From the NCBI GenBank assembly GCA_025353165.1, contig JANXRE010000070.1:40288-104287 (forward strand): a stretch of DNA of 64,000 nt. Direction: 5' to 3'. The position numbers and the translations under genes are program-made. The DNA comes from Acidobacteriota bacterium (lineage in GTDB: Bacteria > Acidobacteriota > Terriglobia > Bryobacterales > Bryobacteraceae). Shown in pieces: positions 17,085 through 26,209 of this stretch (the first letter of the stretch is position 1; every line of letters starts with the position of its first letter). The notes beneath the pieces were generated by a model. The model was not told the origin of the DNA, did not search any database, and was given only the letters and a program-made list of their open reading frames with translations.

Positions 17085-18473
17085 TTATCCGGCGGTGATG
17101 CGGGCGGCGGCTTCGCGGCCCATTCTGACGCAGTCGGGGATTCCGATTCCGGTGTAGCCGTTGCCGGCCAGGTGCAGGCCTGGAGCCGCCGCGACGCGCG
17201 CTTCGATTTGTTTCAGCCGGGCCTGGTGGCCTACCGTGTATTGCGCCATCGAGCGCGGCCAGCGGGCTACGTGATGGAACAGCGGCACGGCGGAGACTTT
17301 CATGATGCGGCGAACTTCCTGGCGCGCGATCCGCACCACCACTTCGTCGGATTCGTCCAGGATCGCGGCGTCGTTCGCGCCACCGAAGAAACAGCGCAGC
17401 ATCACGAGGTCGTCGGGAACGCGATGCGAGAACTTGTTCGCCACCCAGGTGCAGGCCACCAGGCGATTGCGTTCCTTGCTCGGAACCAGAAAACCGAAAC
17501 CGTTCAGCGGGTGGCCGAAACTTGCCTTGTCGTAGCCGAGCGCCAGGGTCAGCGAGGAAGTGTAGGGAACGGCATCCAGCAGTGCGCCGAGACCGGGGTC
17601 GAAGGATCCGATCAGCGCGGCGGCGGAGTACGCCGGGCACGCCAGGATCACGTGATCGGCGTCGAGCCATTCGCCGTCCACGCGTACGCGGTAGCCGCCG
17701 GGCGTGCGCTCCACCGTTTCGGCTTCGCCGCGCAGGACGGCGGTGGAAGACTCGATCCGGCGCTCAAGCTCCCCGACCATCTCGCCGAGGCCGCCTTTCA
17801 ACGTTTGGAACAACGGCAGTTTCTGCCCGCCATTGGCGCGCGATTTCGACATGGTGGCGAGGACGCCGCGGGTGAGGCTACCGTATTTCTGCTCGAGTTC
17901 GACGAAGCGGGTGAGGACGCTGGCAGCGCTGAGCTGGGCGGGATCGCCTCCATAAATGCCGGAGAGCAGCGGTTCGGTGAGGTAATCGAGGGACTCGTCG
18001 CCGTAGTGGTCGCGAATGAAAGCGGCGACGGAGCGGTCGTGCTGGGGCAGCGACGGGGGCTGCCGCAGGTACTCGAGGCCCATGCGGATTTTGGTGCCCC
18101 AACCGAGCAGCGGCGTGGAAAGGAGCGGACGGATGCGGGTGGGCACCATCATCATGAGGCCGTCCGGCAAAGGCACGAGCCGGCCGCCGCGCCAGATGTA
18201 GGTGACACGGAGATGATCGTTGGAACCGATCAAATCGCCGCCGAGCCCGATTTCCTGAATAAGCTCGGTAGCGGCGGGCTTAATGGCGATGAAGCTGTCG
18301 GGGCCCGCTTCCAGGACGCAGCCTTCGACGCGCTCGGTTTGAATGACGCCACCCAGCCGTGGGCGCCGTTCGATGAGAGTGGAGCGGACACCGGCCTTGG
18401 CCAGAAACCAAGCGGCGGAGAGACCCGAGATGCCGCCGCCCACGATCACGACTTTGGGCTGGTCTCCGGGCAC
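17085..18473 (-). CDS. hemG: Protoporphyrinogen oxidase, HemY type
   Basis: A 462-residue FAD enzyme starting at a GTG. The dinucleotide motif is VVIVGGGISGLSAAWFLAKAG, and the family landmarks LGGVIQT, GPDSFIAIKP and the C-terminal GLHLAGNGYTGIGIPDC (flavin contact) are present. It oxidises protoporphyrinogen IX to protoporphyrin IX or, in coproporphyrin-dependent lineages, coproporphyrinogen III to coproporphyrin III; which route applies cannot be told here. The GTG overlaps the hemE stop by one base, so translation is coupled. Confidence 0.9.
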   Translation of the reverse strand: MPGDQPKVVIVGGGISGLSAAWFLAKAGVRSTLIERRPRLGGVIQTERVEGCVLEAGPDSFIAIKPAATELIQEIGLGGDLIGSNDHLRVTYIWRGGRLVPLPDGLMMMVPTRIRPLLSTPLLGWGTKIRMGLEYLRQPPSLPQHDRSVAAFIRDHYGDESLDYLTEPLLSGIYGGDPAQLSAASVLTRFVELEQKYGSLTRGVLATMSKSRANGGQKLPLFQTLKGGLGEMVGELERRIESSTAVLRGEAETVERTPGGYRVRVDGEWLDADHVILACPAYSAAALIGSFDPGLGALLDAVPYTSSLTLALGYDKASFGHPLNGFGFLVPSKERNRLVACTWVANKFSHRVPDDLVMLRCFFGGANDAAILDESDEVVVRIARQEVRRIMKVSAVPLFHHVARWPRSMAQYTVGHQARLKQIEARVAAAPGLHLAGNGYTGIGIPDCVRMGREAAARITAG

Positions 18474-19510
18474 TACGGCTTGAAATTCCTCACGTAGTCG
18501 ACCACGGCTTTTACATTCTCGACCGGGGTCTCGGGGAGTATGCCATGGCCGAGATTAAAGATGTGGCCGGGCCGGGTGCCGGTGCGCTTGAGCAGTTCGT
18601 GGACGCGCGCCTTGAGCTCGGGAAGGGGGGCGAGCAGGACGGCGGGGTCGAGGTTGCCCTGCACGGCGGAGCGATAGCTGATGTCCATCCAGGCCTGGTC
18701 GATATTGATGCGCCAGTCGACGCCGATGACGTCTCCGCCGGCCGCGTGCAGTTCGCGGAAAAAACCTCCGGCACCGGTGCCGAAGTGAATCACGGGCACG
18801 CCGGTGGAACGGATTCGCTCGATGAGGGCGCGCGAGTAGGGCGCGACGTAGCGGACGTAATCGTCGGGACCCAGCGCTCCGACCCAGCTATCGAAAACCT
18901 GGATGGCGCGAGCTCCGGCGGCGACTTGCATCACGGCGTACGGCCCCAGCACGTCCACCAGCTTGCCCATGAGCCTGCGCCACAGGGTCTCGTCGCGGTA
19001 CATCATTTGCTTGGTGCGGAGGAAGGTGCGCGACGGGCCGCCTTCGATCATGTAGCTGGCCATGGTGAACGGCGCGCCCACGAATCCGATGACAGGGACC
19101 CGCCCGGCGAGTTGGCGCACGGCCAACTGAATCGACTCGCCGACATACCCGAGGTCGTCGGTGTTGGAGATCGAGAGGGTGTCGATGTCTTCCGACGTGC
19201 GCACCGGGTTCTCGATCACCGGTCCTTCCCCGGCGACGAATTTCAGCTTCAGGCCCATGGGCTCGACCGGCAGCAAGAGGTCGGCGAAGATGATGGCCGC
19301 GTCCACGTCGAGGACCTCGATCGGCTGCAACGTGACCTCGGCGGCGAGATCGGGGCGTTTGCAGATTTCGAGCAGGGAGTTTTTGGAACGGATCTCCCTG
19401 TACTCTTTCATATATCGGCCTGCCTGCCGCATAAACCACACGGGGCGGACATCGGTCGGCCGGCGGCGGCAAGCATCGAGGAAACGGCTGGTCATGGGAG
19501 CCACGCGCAT
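18473..19510 (-). CDS. hemE: Uroporphyrinogen decarboxylase
   Basis: About 345 residues. The signature RPVWFMRQAGRYMKEYR lies near the N-terminus and the central IGFVGAPFTMASYMIEGG is characteristic of HemE. It removes four acetate carboxyls from uroporphyrinogen III to make coproporphyrinogen III. The ATG at 19510 has AAGGAGG a few bases upstream and overlaps the end of apbE by 19 bases; an ATG at 19495 is the alternative. The frame upstream of 19510 is apbE read out of phase. hemG follows with a one-base overlap. Confidence 0.94.
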   Translation of the reverse strand: MRVAPMTSRFLDACRRRPTDVRPVWFMRQAGRYMKEYREIRSKNSLLEICKRPDLAAEVTLQPIEVLDVDAAIIFADLLLPVEPMGLKLKFVAGEGPVIENPVRTSEDIDTLSISNTDDLGYVGESIQLAVRQLAGRVPVIGFVGAPFTMASYMIEGGPSRTFLRTKQMMYRDETLWRRLMGKLVDVLGPYAVMQVAAGARAIQVFDSWVGALGPDDYVRYVAPYSRALIERIRSTGVPVIHFGTGAGGFFRELHAAGGDVIGVDWRINIDQAWMDISYRSAVQGNLDPAVLLAPLPELKARVHELLKRTGTRPGHIFNLGHGILPETPVENVKAVVDYVRNFKP

Positions 19511-20469
19511 GGGGCCTCCTTCTGGTCTTCGCAGAGGAAGACGCGAAAATCTTTTTGTTTGTGCTGGACCGCCCACTGGCGGCCATTCACGTAGAACGGC
19601 TTGGCCCACGCCTCGCTGTCGATGGTGCGAGGCGCAATCACGGAGACGGACAGCACACCCCGCGCGGGATAACCCGTGCGCGGGTCCATGATGTGGCTCC
19701 ACATGCGTCCTTCGGCGTAGAAGAACTTCTCGTAGTTACCGGAGGTGGACATCGATTCGTTTTTCAGGTACACGTCCTGGATGGTTTTGTTGCGATCCTT
19801 CGGATCCTTGATGCTGATTTTCCAGCCGCGCGGATCGCTGGGCGGCGCACCCAGGGCGTAGATGCTGGAAGCGGAGCCTCCCACGAGGGCCGTGCCGATG
19901 CCGTCTTTCTTCAGCACTTCGGTCATGCGGTCGACGGCGTAGCCCTTGCCGATTCCGCCGGGGTCGAGCTCGACGCCGGCGCGGTCGAACTTCACCGTTC
20001 GGGTGGCGCGGTCGAGGATCAGGTGCTGGTAGCCCACGCGATCCATGGCACCTTGAATCTCGGCGCGGTGGGGCAGGCGCCCGGAACCTTTGTAGAAGCC
20101 CCAGATCTTCATCAGGGGTCCGACGGTGATGTCGAACGCTCCTTCACTGGTTCGGCTGTAGTGGACGCAGGCTTCCAGGAGATCGAAGTCCTCGGCGGAG
20201 ACCTGGACGGGACGGCTGGCGGCGTCGCGGTTGAGCTCGCTCCATTCGCTGGCCGGCTGGTAATTGGAGAGCATGCGGTCCAGGCGGCGGGCTTCCTCGG
20301 CGGCCTCCTCGGAGGCGGAGCGCATCTGGTTCTCGTCGTCGCCGTAGAGGATGACGGTGTAAGTACTGCCCATCGCGTCGATATTGGTCTCGAGGCGAAG
20401 CGGGGGTTGCGTCGTGGGCGCGGACGGCGCGGCGGCGGCCAGAAAGAGAGCTATGACGAGATGTTTCAC
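19492..20469 (-). CDS. apbE: FAD:protein FMN transferase ApbE
   Basis: A 325-residue protein with a signal peptide (MKHLVIALFLAAAAPSA). ApbE motifs appear in order: AMGSTYTVILYG, ELDPGGIGKGYAVDRM, a GGSASSIYALG loop, SMSTSGNYEKFF and HIMDPRTGYPA. It moves FMN from FAD to a Thr in exported flavoproteins such as Nqr/Rnf subunits. No target gene is nearby; it leads the hemE-hemG run with overlapping ends, so cotranscription with haem synthesis is likely. Confidence 0.92.
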   Translation of the reverse strand: MKHLVIALFLAAAAPSAPTTQPPLRLETNIDAMGSTYTVILYGDDENQMRSASEEAAEEARRLDRMLSNYQPASEWSELNRDAASRPVQVSAEDFDLLEACVHYSRTSEGAFDITVGPLMKIWGFYKGSGRLPHRAEIQGAMDRVGYQHLILDRATRTVKFDRAGVELDPGGIGKGYAVDRMTEVLKKDGIGTALVGGSASSIYALGAPPSDPRGWKISIKDPKDRNKTIQDVYLKNESMSTSGNYEKFFYAEGRMWSHIMDPRTGYPARGVLSVSVIAPRTIDSEAWAKPFYVNGRQWAVQHKQKDFRVFLCEDQKEAPCAWLP

Positions 20470-20682
20470 TAAAAAACGTGCCGGACGGTGTCCGGCGTCA
20501 CTTTCAGGATACCGAGGGACGCGGGGAAAACACTAGGGTTGGGCGCGAATTGTTGATTTTTTTACAAAAATGGTTGTACCGGGCCTTGCCGGCGAATCGA
20601 CGACCTAGCCAACCCGGAGACGATTCAAGCCGTACGTCAGGGTTAGGTTCGACCAGGGAGGATGTCCTTCAGAAGTGACGGC

Positions 20683-20913
20683 TCATGCCGCATAGATAAC
20701 CCGGGCACCTTTAAGAACCTGCGGGCGTACCCAAGGCTTCAGTCCGCGTTTAGCGACCAGATCGACCCGGCACCCAGCTAATGACTCCAATTCACCGGCC
20801 AGGGATTCGAACTGAATCAAACCGATGCATACACCGGGCTTGAACTCCACCATAATGTCGATGTCGCTCTCTGGACGCATCGCGCCGCGGACTTCACCCC
20901 GTAGCGGCGGCAC
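20683..20913 (-). pseudogene. Truncated MNT-type nucleotidyltransferase (antitoxin-like)
   Basis: A 76-residue reading frame from a GTG. RPESDIDIMVEFKPG is the DxD active-site strand of minimal nucleotidyltransferases (MntA-type antitoxins), followed by LAGCRVDLVAKRGLKPWVRPQVL, typical of this family. The usual N-terminal ~25 residues are missing, an in-frame stop lies just upstream, and the family GS before RG is replaced by GE. No HEPN partner is adjacent. A decayed or inactive remnant is the most likely reading, though some MNT proteins are very short. Confidence 0.55.
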
Positions 20914-21089
20914 ACTGACGCTAGCGACGGGCCGTCAACCTGCCGAACCATTGAACGAACTCCCTGCTCCCATCGCATGGTCAGCCGGTGCACGGCGTTC
21001 CCTACCGTTCCAATGTTATTGCCAACCAGGCTCAGTCCGTTTTTGTTCGTACGCGCCCGCCAGGTGGACGGTTCGCGCGTTGCGGCGAA

Positions 21090-21662
21090 TCAGGCCGGGA
21101 CGGTTCGGGGCGGAAAGACGCCGGGCTGTGCGCCGGGGACGGGACGCCGCTTATGGGCGAAGGTCCGGGGAGCGGGAATGACGCGGCTGGCGACGTATTC
21201 CTTGATTTCCTGCTCCGTTACGATGCGGTGGGATTCGCCGGATTCGGGGTCGACGCCAAGCGAGCGAAGGCATAGCCGCGGTCCGTCCTGAATGGCCACG
21301 CGGTACTTGTTCAGCAGCGCGAAGTCGATGCTGATGACGAACGAACGGCGCACCTGCCCCAGGCAGACGCGTTCGAAGCGGTATATTCGGACGGTCCCTT
21401 TCTGGTCGAAGCCCAGAAGGCGAAGCGGGTTGTCCTCGCGCTTTTCGGTTTGGCGCAGCATGCCGCCCAGCGGCTCAACGGAGACTTGCACGGCGCGCAT
21501 CAAGCGGGTGTCGATCTGGAAATTCACCACTTGGCCGACCCGGAGACGCTTCAGGTCATAGGCCAGGATGTCGTTATTTTCAAAGGGAAAAGACTGCCCT
21601 TCGTCGCTGCGAATACGCCCCGGAGATGCTGCCCGGCCCAGAGATTCGATGGTTCCTCTCAT
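21090..21662 (-). CDS. Hypothetical protein with cold-shock-like N-terminal region
   Basis: A 190-residue protein. The first ~65 residues (RGTIESLGRAASPGRIRSD, then FPFENNDI and LRVGQVVNFQID) resemble a cold-shock/OB-fold strand pattern in which an RNP-like segment is poorly kept. The C-terminal half is charged, with SHRIVTEQEIKEYVASRVI and a proline/arginine tail. AGGGG precedes the ATG. A nucleic-acid-binding role is possible but unproven. No operon partner: the flanking DNA is mostly gene debris. Confidence 0.6.
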   Translation of the reverse strand: MRGTIESLGRAASPGRIRSDEGQSFPFENNDILAYDLKRLRVGQVVNFQIDTRLMRAVQVSVEPLGGMLRQTEKREDNPLRLLGFDQKGTVRIYRFERVCLGQVRRSFVISIDFALLNKYRVAIQDGPRLCLRSLGVDPESGESHRIVTEQEIKEYVASRVIPAPRTFAHKRRPVPGAQPGVFPPRTVPA

Positions 21663-21782
21663 AGCCCCTTTTTTGCATTTGACTACGGGCCCAGATAAGG
21701 CGGGATGTCAAAGCCTTCTACAGCATAGCAGGTTACGGGCCGATCGAGGTGAAATCTCCGCTACTCGCCAATGACCGTGAGT

Positions 21783-21898
21783 CAGAAAGCCTGGATGAAG
21801 GTTCACCAGCGGAGTTTCGCCGTCAGCACTTGTTCGTGGGCTCGGGCGTGATCGAGGCGGCCTGCAAGACTGTGATTGGTTCCGGTCTCAAATCGTAG
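21783..21898 (+). mobile_element. Transposase C-terminal fragment (ISKra4-like)
   Basis: One frame reads EFRRQHLFVGSGVIEAACKT and then VIGSGLKS to a stop at 21896-21898. The block GSGVxEAxCKTxxGxxLK is the conserved C-terminal signature of ISKra4-type transposases. Upstream sequence stays open for some tens of codons without other recognisable motifs. No complete transposase or terminal repeat is visible, so this is a dead fragment. Confidence 0.55.
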
Positions 21899-21946
21899 GT
21901 CGATTAGGAATTCGGATCCGCCACGCCGGGTTTCTCCTTCACATGT

Positions 21947-22260
21947 TCAAATCTGCCAGATGCGCGCGCTGGAATCCCGCCAAGTCACCCCTTGCCCGGG
22001 CTCGTAGCGAAGGACGATCTGGTTTCCATTGCTGTCCTCCATCAGCGTGGGATACATGCTGTCGGAACTTGCCCGGTTCCTGCGGCGGTGCAGCGCATTT
22101 GCGTCATGAACCTCCCCGTCGGGTTGTAGTAGTAACAGTTCACCGCAGGATCCCTCCCGCTCTTCCAGTCCTCGCGGCGAGCTGACTGAGGGTCTCTGCC
22201 CCCTCCACGAAATCGAAGGGAATCTTTGTGGTTTCTCCATTTCTTAGCTCGAGTTCAAGA
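21947..22260 (-). pseudogene. RHS/YD-repeat-like remnant, multiply frameshifted
   Basis: On the minus strand three frames each carry a piece of RHS-repeat-like protein: TTKIPFDFVEGAETLSQLAA, then YYYNPTGRFMTQM, then MEDSNGNQIVLRYEPGQGV and WRDSSARIWQI. Segments of the form D-x-N-G-N-x-I-x-L-x-Y are typical of RHS repeats, which are large secreted polymorphic-toxin shells. At least two frameshifts separate the pieces and no intact frame spans them. It sits beside a transposase fragment, consistent with a degraded accessory region. Confidence 0.45.
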
Positions 22261-22294
22261 GCCGCCTGTGCGACTGGCTTGCCGTCCTCGCAGG

Positions 22295-22609
22295 TCACCA
22301 TTGACGATCTTCGGTAGGTGACTTGCCGTTGAAGGTGAACTTAACTGGAGATCCGAACAAAGGCCGATAAATGAACTCGTCGAGCGTGAAAATAATTGCC
22401 CTTCGCCGTTCAACGATGATGCGCAGCGCGAACGCAGCCGCGGCAAAGAGCAAAAATTCCGTCCGATGGAAGATACTGCCTACCAGCCAAAAGCACACGA
22501 ACAGAGCGATGGCGATCGCGGCGATGAGAAATACGCGCTGTGAGTACACGGCTACCGCGTATTCCTCCCCAGCATGCCACCAACTCCGCATGACAATTTC
22601 ATCCGTCAC
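22295..22609 (-). CDS. Hypothetical two-helix membrane protein
   Basis: A 104-residue protein I do not recognise. Two hydrophobic segments (VFLIAAIAIALFVCFWLVG and FLLFAAAAFALRIIV) are followed by a basic turn (ERRRAI) and a C-terminal soluble tail. The GTG start overlaps the stop of the upstream gene by 4 bases (GTGA), implying translational coupling. It may be the second of a two-protein membrane complex; no conserved catalytic motif is visible. Confidence 0.5.
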   Translation of the reverse strand: MTDEIVMRSWWHAGEEYAVAVYSQRVFLIAAIAIALFVCFWLVGSIFHRTEFLLFAAAAFALRIIVERRRAIIFTLDEFIYRPLFGSPVKFTFNGKSPTEDRQW

Positions 22610-22905
22610 AAATACCGCGGGTGGGGCCCAATGCTGCAGGCACTACCTTCGGCTCCGGGCGGCAAAGCGGCAGCACCTAAAGCGATGATTCCCGAAATGG
22701 CGCAGACGACAATTGCCATCCGTGCGGGCACTCCTTCATGCACGATCACGACATACCAGAACGGAAGTGCAAGGCATATGATAACGACCCCCCACCTGAT
22801 GGGCATTAGCTTCGAACCGGCTGTTGGTTTCATGAAATTGTTCACGACATCGATGACCCGGGCGCACTCCTTGTTATAACGTCGGTCGGGCATGTGAAGA
22901 TCCAT
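22606..22905 (-). CDS. Hypothetical two-helix membrane protein, partner of the next gene
   Basis: About 99 residues, unrecognised. A hydrophilic N-terminus (MDLHMPDRRYNKECARVIDV) precedes two hydrophobic helices (WGVVIICLALPFWYVVIV and MAIVVCAISGIIALGAAAL). The start is uncertain: AGGAGG lies ~20 bases before this ATG and a TTG at 22935 would extend the frame by 10 residues. It overlaps the following membrane-protein gene by 4 bases. Composition is less GC-rich than sucC next door, consistent with an accessory origin. Confidence 0.45.
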   Translation of the reverse strand: MDLHMPDRRYNKECARVIDVVNNFMKPTAGSKLMPIRWGVVIICLALPFWYVVIVHEGVPARMAIVVCAISGIIALGAAALPPGAEGSACSIGPHPRYL

Positions 22906-23188
22906 TGTTAGGTCATACGTCGTGTTCCTCCTCAACGGCCCGGCAAACGGCGCCGACAGATCCCGCTCAGTGCCACGTGGTTCGCGACTTCAATCGGCGT
23001 GACCGCGGCCGCGCGGGGTAATCGACTGACAATGTCGCCGCTCGCCAGCATGCGCACGGTCTGGTGGCGAAATCCGGTCGAGCTGCACGTTCGAACCCTC
23101 CACCTCAAGTCCGCTCCCGCCCCGCGGTGGTATAGTAAGGGGGTCGCTTGCCCCTGCCTTCCATGAAGCCGGAACCAAGCCCAACCCC

Positions 23189-24346
23189 ATGAAAATTCAC
23201 GAGTATCAGGCGAAGGCCCTGCTCGGCCGGTACGCGGTTCCCGTGCCCCGCGGCCAGGTCGCTTATACCCTCGACGAGGCCGAGTCCGTGGCCCGCGAAC
23301 TGGGCGGCAGCGTCGTCGTGAAAGCCCAGATTCACGCTGGCGGGCGCGGCAAGGGCGGCGGCGTGAAAGTCGCCAAAGACGCGGCCGAAGCCCGGGCCAT
23401 CGCCTCCCGCATCCTCGGCATGACGCTCATCACGCACCAGACCGGCCCCGAAGGCCGCGTGGTGAAGCGCTTGCTCATCGAGGAAACCCTGCCCATCGAG
23501 CGCGAGCTGTACCTCGGGATCGTCCTGGACCGCGCTCAAGGCAAGCCGGTCTTCATGGCCTCCCGGGCGGGCGGAATGGAGATCGAAGAGGTCGCCGCGA
23601 AAACGCCGGAGCTGATCCTCAAGGAAACCATCGAGCCGGGCTTCGGCCTGCAACCCTACCAGGCGCGAAAACTCGCGTTCGGCATGGGAATTCCGCCCGC
23701 CAGTACGAACGCGGCTGTGCAGGCCATGCGCGCGCTGGCCAAAGCCTACGTCGAACTGGACTGCTCGCTCGCCGAAATCAATCCGTTCATCCTGACGAAG
23801 GACGGCAAGGTCTACGCGCTCGACGCCAAGATTGCCTTCGATGACAACGCGTTGTTCCGCCACCAGGACATCACCGAACTCCGCGACACCAACGAAGAAG
23901 ACCCGCTCGAAGTCGAGGCCTCGAAATACGGACTGAACTACATCAAGCTGGACGGCACCGTCGGCTGCATGGTGAACGGCGCGGGTTTGGCGATGGCCAC
24001 CATGGATATCATCCAGTACGCCGGCGGCAGTCCCGCGAACTTTCTGGACGTGGGCGGCGGCGCAACCCAGGAGCAGATCAAGAACGCCTTCCGCATCCTG
24101 CTCAGCGACCAGCACGTCAAGGCCGTCCTGATTAACATCTTCGGCGGCATTCTGCGCTGCGACGTGTTGGCCGCGGGCGTGGTCGCCGCGGCGCGCGATC
24201 TGGCCGTGAAGGTCCCCATTGTAATCCGCATGGAGGGCACCAACGTGGAGGAAGGCCGGCGCATCCTGGCGGAGTCCGGCATGAATTTCCCGGTCGCCGA
24301 CGGCATGAAGGACGCAGCGGAAAAGGTCGTGAGGCTGGCCCAATGA
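23189..24346 (+). CDS. sucC: Succinyl-CoA synthetase (ADP-forming) beta subunit
   Basis: A 385-residue ATP-grasp protein beginning [20 protein letters not shown], the usual SucC opening. [17 protein letters not shown] is the nucleotide-binding loop, SLAEINPF and [14 protein letters not shown] the metal/CoA region. With SucD it converts succinyl-CoA, ADP and phosphate to succinate, CoA and ATP in the TCA cycle. Its stop overlaps the sucD ATG by 4 bases. Confidence 0.96.
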   Translation: MKIHEYQAKALLGRYAVPVPRGQVAYTLDEAESVARELGGSVVVKAQIHAGGRGKGGGVKVAKDAAEARAIASRILGMTLITHQTGPEGRVVKRLLIEETLPIERELYLGIVLDRAQGKPVFMASRAGGMEIEEVAAKTPELILKETIEPGFGLQPYQARKLAFGMGIPPASTNAAVQAMRALAKAYVELDCSLAEINPFILTKDGKVYALDAKIAFDDNALFRHQDITELRDTNEEDPLEVEASKYGLNYIKLDGTVGCMVNGAGLAMATMDIIQYAGGSPANFLDVGGGATQEQIKNAFRILLSDQHVKAVLINIFGGILRCDVLAAGVVAAARDLAVKVPIVIRMEGTNVEEGRRILAESGMNFPVADGMKDAAEKVVRLAQ

Positions 24347-25236
24347 GCATCCTCGTAAATGAAAACACGCGCGTGCTGGTGCAGGGCTTCACCGGCCGCG
24401 AAGGCACCTTCCACGCCGGGCAATCCATCAAATACGGAACCACCGTCGTCGGCGGCGTCACGCCCGGCAAGGGAGGCACGAAGCACCTCGACCTGCCGGT
24501 GTTCGACACCGTGGCCGCCGGCGTCAAAGAAACCGGAGCGAACGCGACCGTCATTTTCGTCCCGCCTCCGTTCGCCGCGGACGCGATCATGGAGGCGGCC
24601 GATTGCGGCGTGCCCCTGGTCGTCTGCATCACCGAAGGCATTCCGGCCATCGACATGGTCCGGGTCTGGTCGTTTCTCAACGAGCGTCCGGAAACGCGCT
24701 TGATCGGGCCGAACTGTCCGGGCATTATCTCGCCGGGTAAGTGCAAAATCGGCATCATGCCCGGCCACATACATATGGAAGGGAATGTGGGCGTGGTTTC
24801 CCGCTCGGGAACCCTGACTTACGAGGCGGTCGGTCAACTGACTAAGTTGGGGATCGGCCAGTCCACCTGCATCGGCATCGGCGGCGACCCGATCATCGGC
24901 ACCACGTTTCTCGATGCGCTCCGCATGTTCAACGAAGACCCGGACACGCACGCCATCGTCATGATCGGCGAGATCGGCGGGAACGCGGAGGAAACCGCGG
25001 CGGCGTATGTCGCCGAGCACGTGAAGAAACCGGTGGTCGGATTCATATGCGGCCAGACCGCGCCGCCGGGACGCCGCATGGGTCACGCCGGTGCGATCAT
25101 TTCCGGCGGCTCCGGAAAGGCCTCCGACAAAATGGCCGCCATGCAAGCAGCGGGCATAGCCGTCTGTGCCAGCCCCGCCGAAATCGGCGACAAAATCAAA
25201 GAACAACTCAATGGAACGAACATTCGCAATCATTAA
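24343..25236 (+). CDS. sucD: Succinyl-CoA synthetase alpha subunit
   Basis: A 297-residue protein. It shows the CoA-binding start [20 protein letters not shown], the conserved [20 protein letters not shown], and the phosphohistidine loop [14 protein letters not shown]. The alpha subunit carries the phosphohistidine intermediate and binds CoA. It begins inside the last codons of sucC and overlaps the start of ndk by 26 bases, so all three genes form one tightly packed operon. Confidence 0.96.
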   Translation: MSILVNENTRVLVQGFTGREGTFHAGQSIKYGTTVVGGVTPGKGGTKHLDLPVFDTVAAGVKETGANATVIFVPPPFAADAIMEAADCGVPLVVCITEGIPAIDMVRVWSFLNERPETRLIGPNCPGIISPGKCKIGIMPGHIHMEGNVGVVSRSGTLTYEAVGQLTKLGIGQSTCIGIGGDPIIGTTFLDALRMFNEDPDTHAIVMIGEIGGNAEETAAAYVAEHVKKPVVGFICGQTAPPGRRMGHAGAIISGGSGKASDKMAAMQAAGIAVCASPAEIGDKIKEQLNGTNIRNH

Positions 25237-25624
25237 ACCCGACGCGGTGGCCAACGGGCATACCGGCAAGATCATCGACGCCATTCTCGGAAACGGTTTC
25301 CGCATTGCCGGAATGAAGATGAAGCAGTTGAGCGAGCGCGAGGCCCAGGCTTTCTACGCCGTCCACAAAGAGAGGGCCTTTTTCGGGGGACTGATCAAGT
25401 TCATGACCGAAGGCCCCGCGGTGGTCATGGTGCTCGAAGCCCCAGACGCCATCCTGAAATGGCGCGAGCTGATGGGGGCGACCAACCCGGACAAAGCCGC
25501 CGAGGGCACCATCCGCAAGCGCTTCGCCCAGAACATCGAACGCAACTGCGCACACGGCTCCGACGCGCCCGAAACAGCCGCGATCGAGATCCCCTTCTTC
25601 TTCAGCGCCGCGGAATTGCTGTAA
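25211..25624 (+). CDS. ndk: Nucleoside diphosphate kinase
   Basis: A 137-residue protein starting [16 protein letters not shown]. The active-site histidine is in the family motif [16 protein letters not shown], and [21 protein letters not shown] is typical. It moves the gamma phosphate from ATP to other nucleoside diphosphates through phosphohistidine. The ATG at 25211 matches the family N-terminus; it lies inside the sucD 3' end, giving an overlap of 26 bases. The pairing with sucCD makes metabolic sense, because NDK and succinyl-CoA synthetase exchange nucleotide pools. Confidence 0.96.
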   Translation: MERTFAIIKPDAVANGHTGKIIDAILGNGFRIAGMKMKQLSEREAQAFYAVHKERAFFGGLIKFMTEGPAVVMVLEAPDAILKWRELMGATNPDKAAEGTIRKRFAQNIERNCAHGSDAPETAAIEIPFFFSAAELL

Positions 25625-25635
25625 CGGGTCCCAAC

Positions 25636-25690
25636 GTGGCGCACGCACTCGGGCGTGCCGCGTAGGCACTCATGCCATCGCTTGGCGAGC
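25636..25690 (+). repeat. Dispersed two-hairpin repeat, copy A
   Basis: Begins GTGGCGCACGCACTC, 11 bases after the ndk stop. First stem GCACGCA/GGCGTGC (one mismatch), second stem GCGTAGGC/GCCATCGC (two mismatches). Same orientation as copies at 35151, 40235 and 43002. Probably an extragenic REP-like element. Confidence 0.75.
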
Positions 25691-25739
25691 CGAACGAAAA
25701 ATCGTGTCACGAAGATACGCCGCCATAATATTGAAAGGA

Positions 25740-26141
25740 ATGAAGAGCCTTCTCCCATTCGTGCTATTGCCGTTTGTCTTGTGCGCGCAACATGTGCCGG
25801 GCAGGTTTTATAACCGTGCGATTCGCAAAGCGATTGCGGCGCCGCGGCCACCCGGCGCGGACATTCCTCTGTCCGCCGAGCCGTTCTGGGAGATGGGACC
25901 GCTCTCCCCGTCCCGGCGCCAGCCCGTGCCCCGCTTTGGCGCGCGCCAGATCGGTGTGCGCCGCGAAGTTCCCTCCGCGGCGTTCGCTGTTCCACTTTCG
26001 ATCGCTCTGCCGGATGGCCGGCCCGCGCTCCGTGTCGCGCTGCATTCCGAGGGCGCCGCGGGAATTCGCGTCCACTTTCAGGTTTTTCGGCCGGCACAGG
26101 CCAGGTTTGGCTCTACGCCCCCGGATCGGCGCAGCCGGTAG
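25740..26141 (+). pseudogene. N-terminal part of frameshifted secreted trypsin-like protease
   Basis: The ATG at 25740 opens a signal peptide (MKSLLPFVLLPFVLCAQ) and a ~115-residue propeptide-like region ending ALHSEGAAGIRVHFQ. The frame then terminates at 26141. The homologous continuation (SAGTGQVWLYAPGSAQPVG, GTGEFWSGAVASGSV) is found in the frame of the gene that follows, joined if one T is restored to the T5 run at 26084-26088. Together 25740-29074 would encode a protein of about 1,100 residues. Either a real frameshift mutation, transcriptional slippage, or a homopolymer sequencing error. Confidence 0.7.
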
Positions 26142-26209
26142 GACCTTACACCGGCCGCGGCCCGCACGGTACGGGCGAATTCTGGTCTGGAGCGGTCGCC
26201 TCTGGTTCC

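Noticed and set aside
20600..21560. Similarity between ~35 bases near 20605-20640 and 21530-21565 (around ACCCGGAGACG)
   Set aside because: About three quarters identical over a short stretch and not extended; possibly a degenerate duplication, but too short to support.
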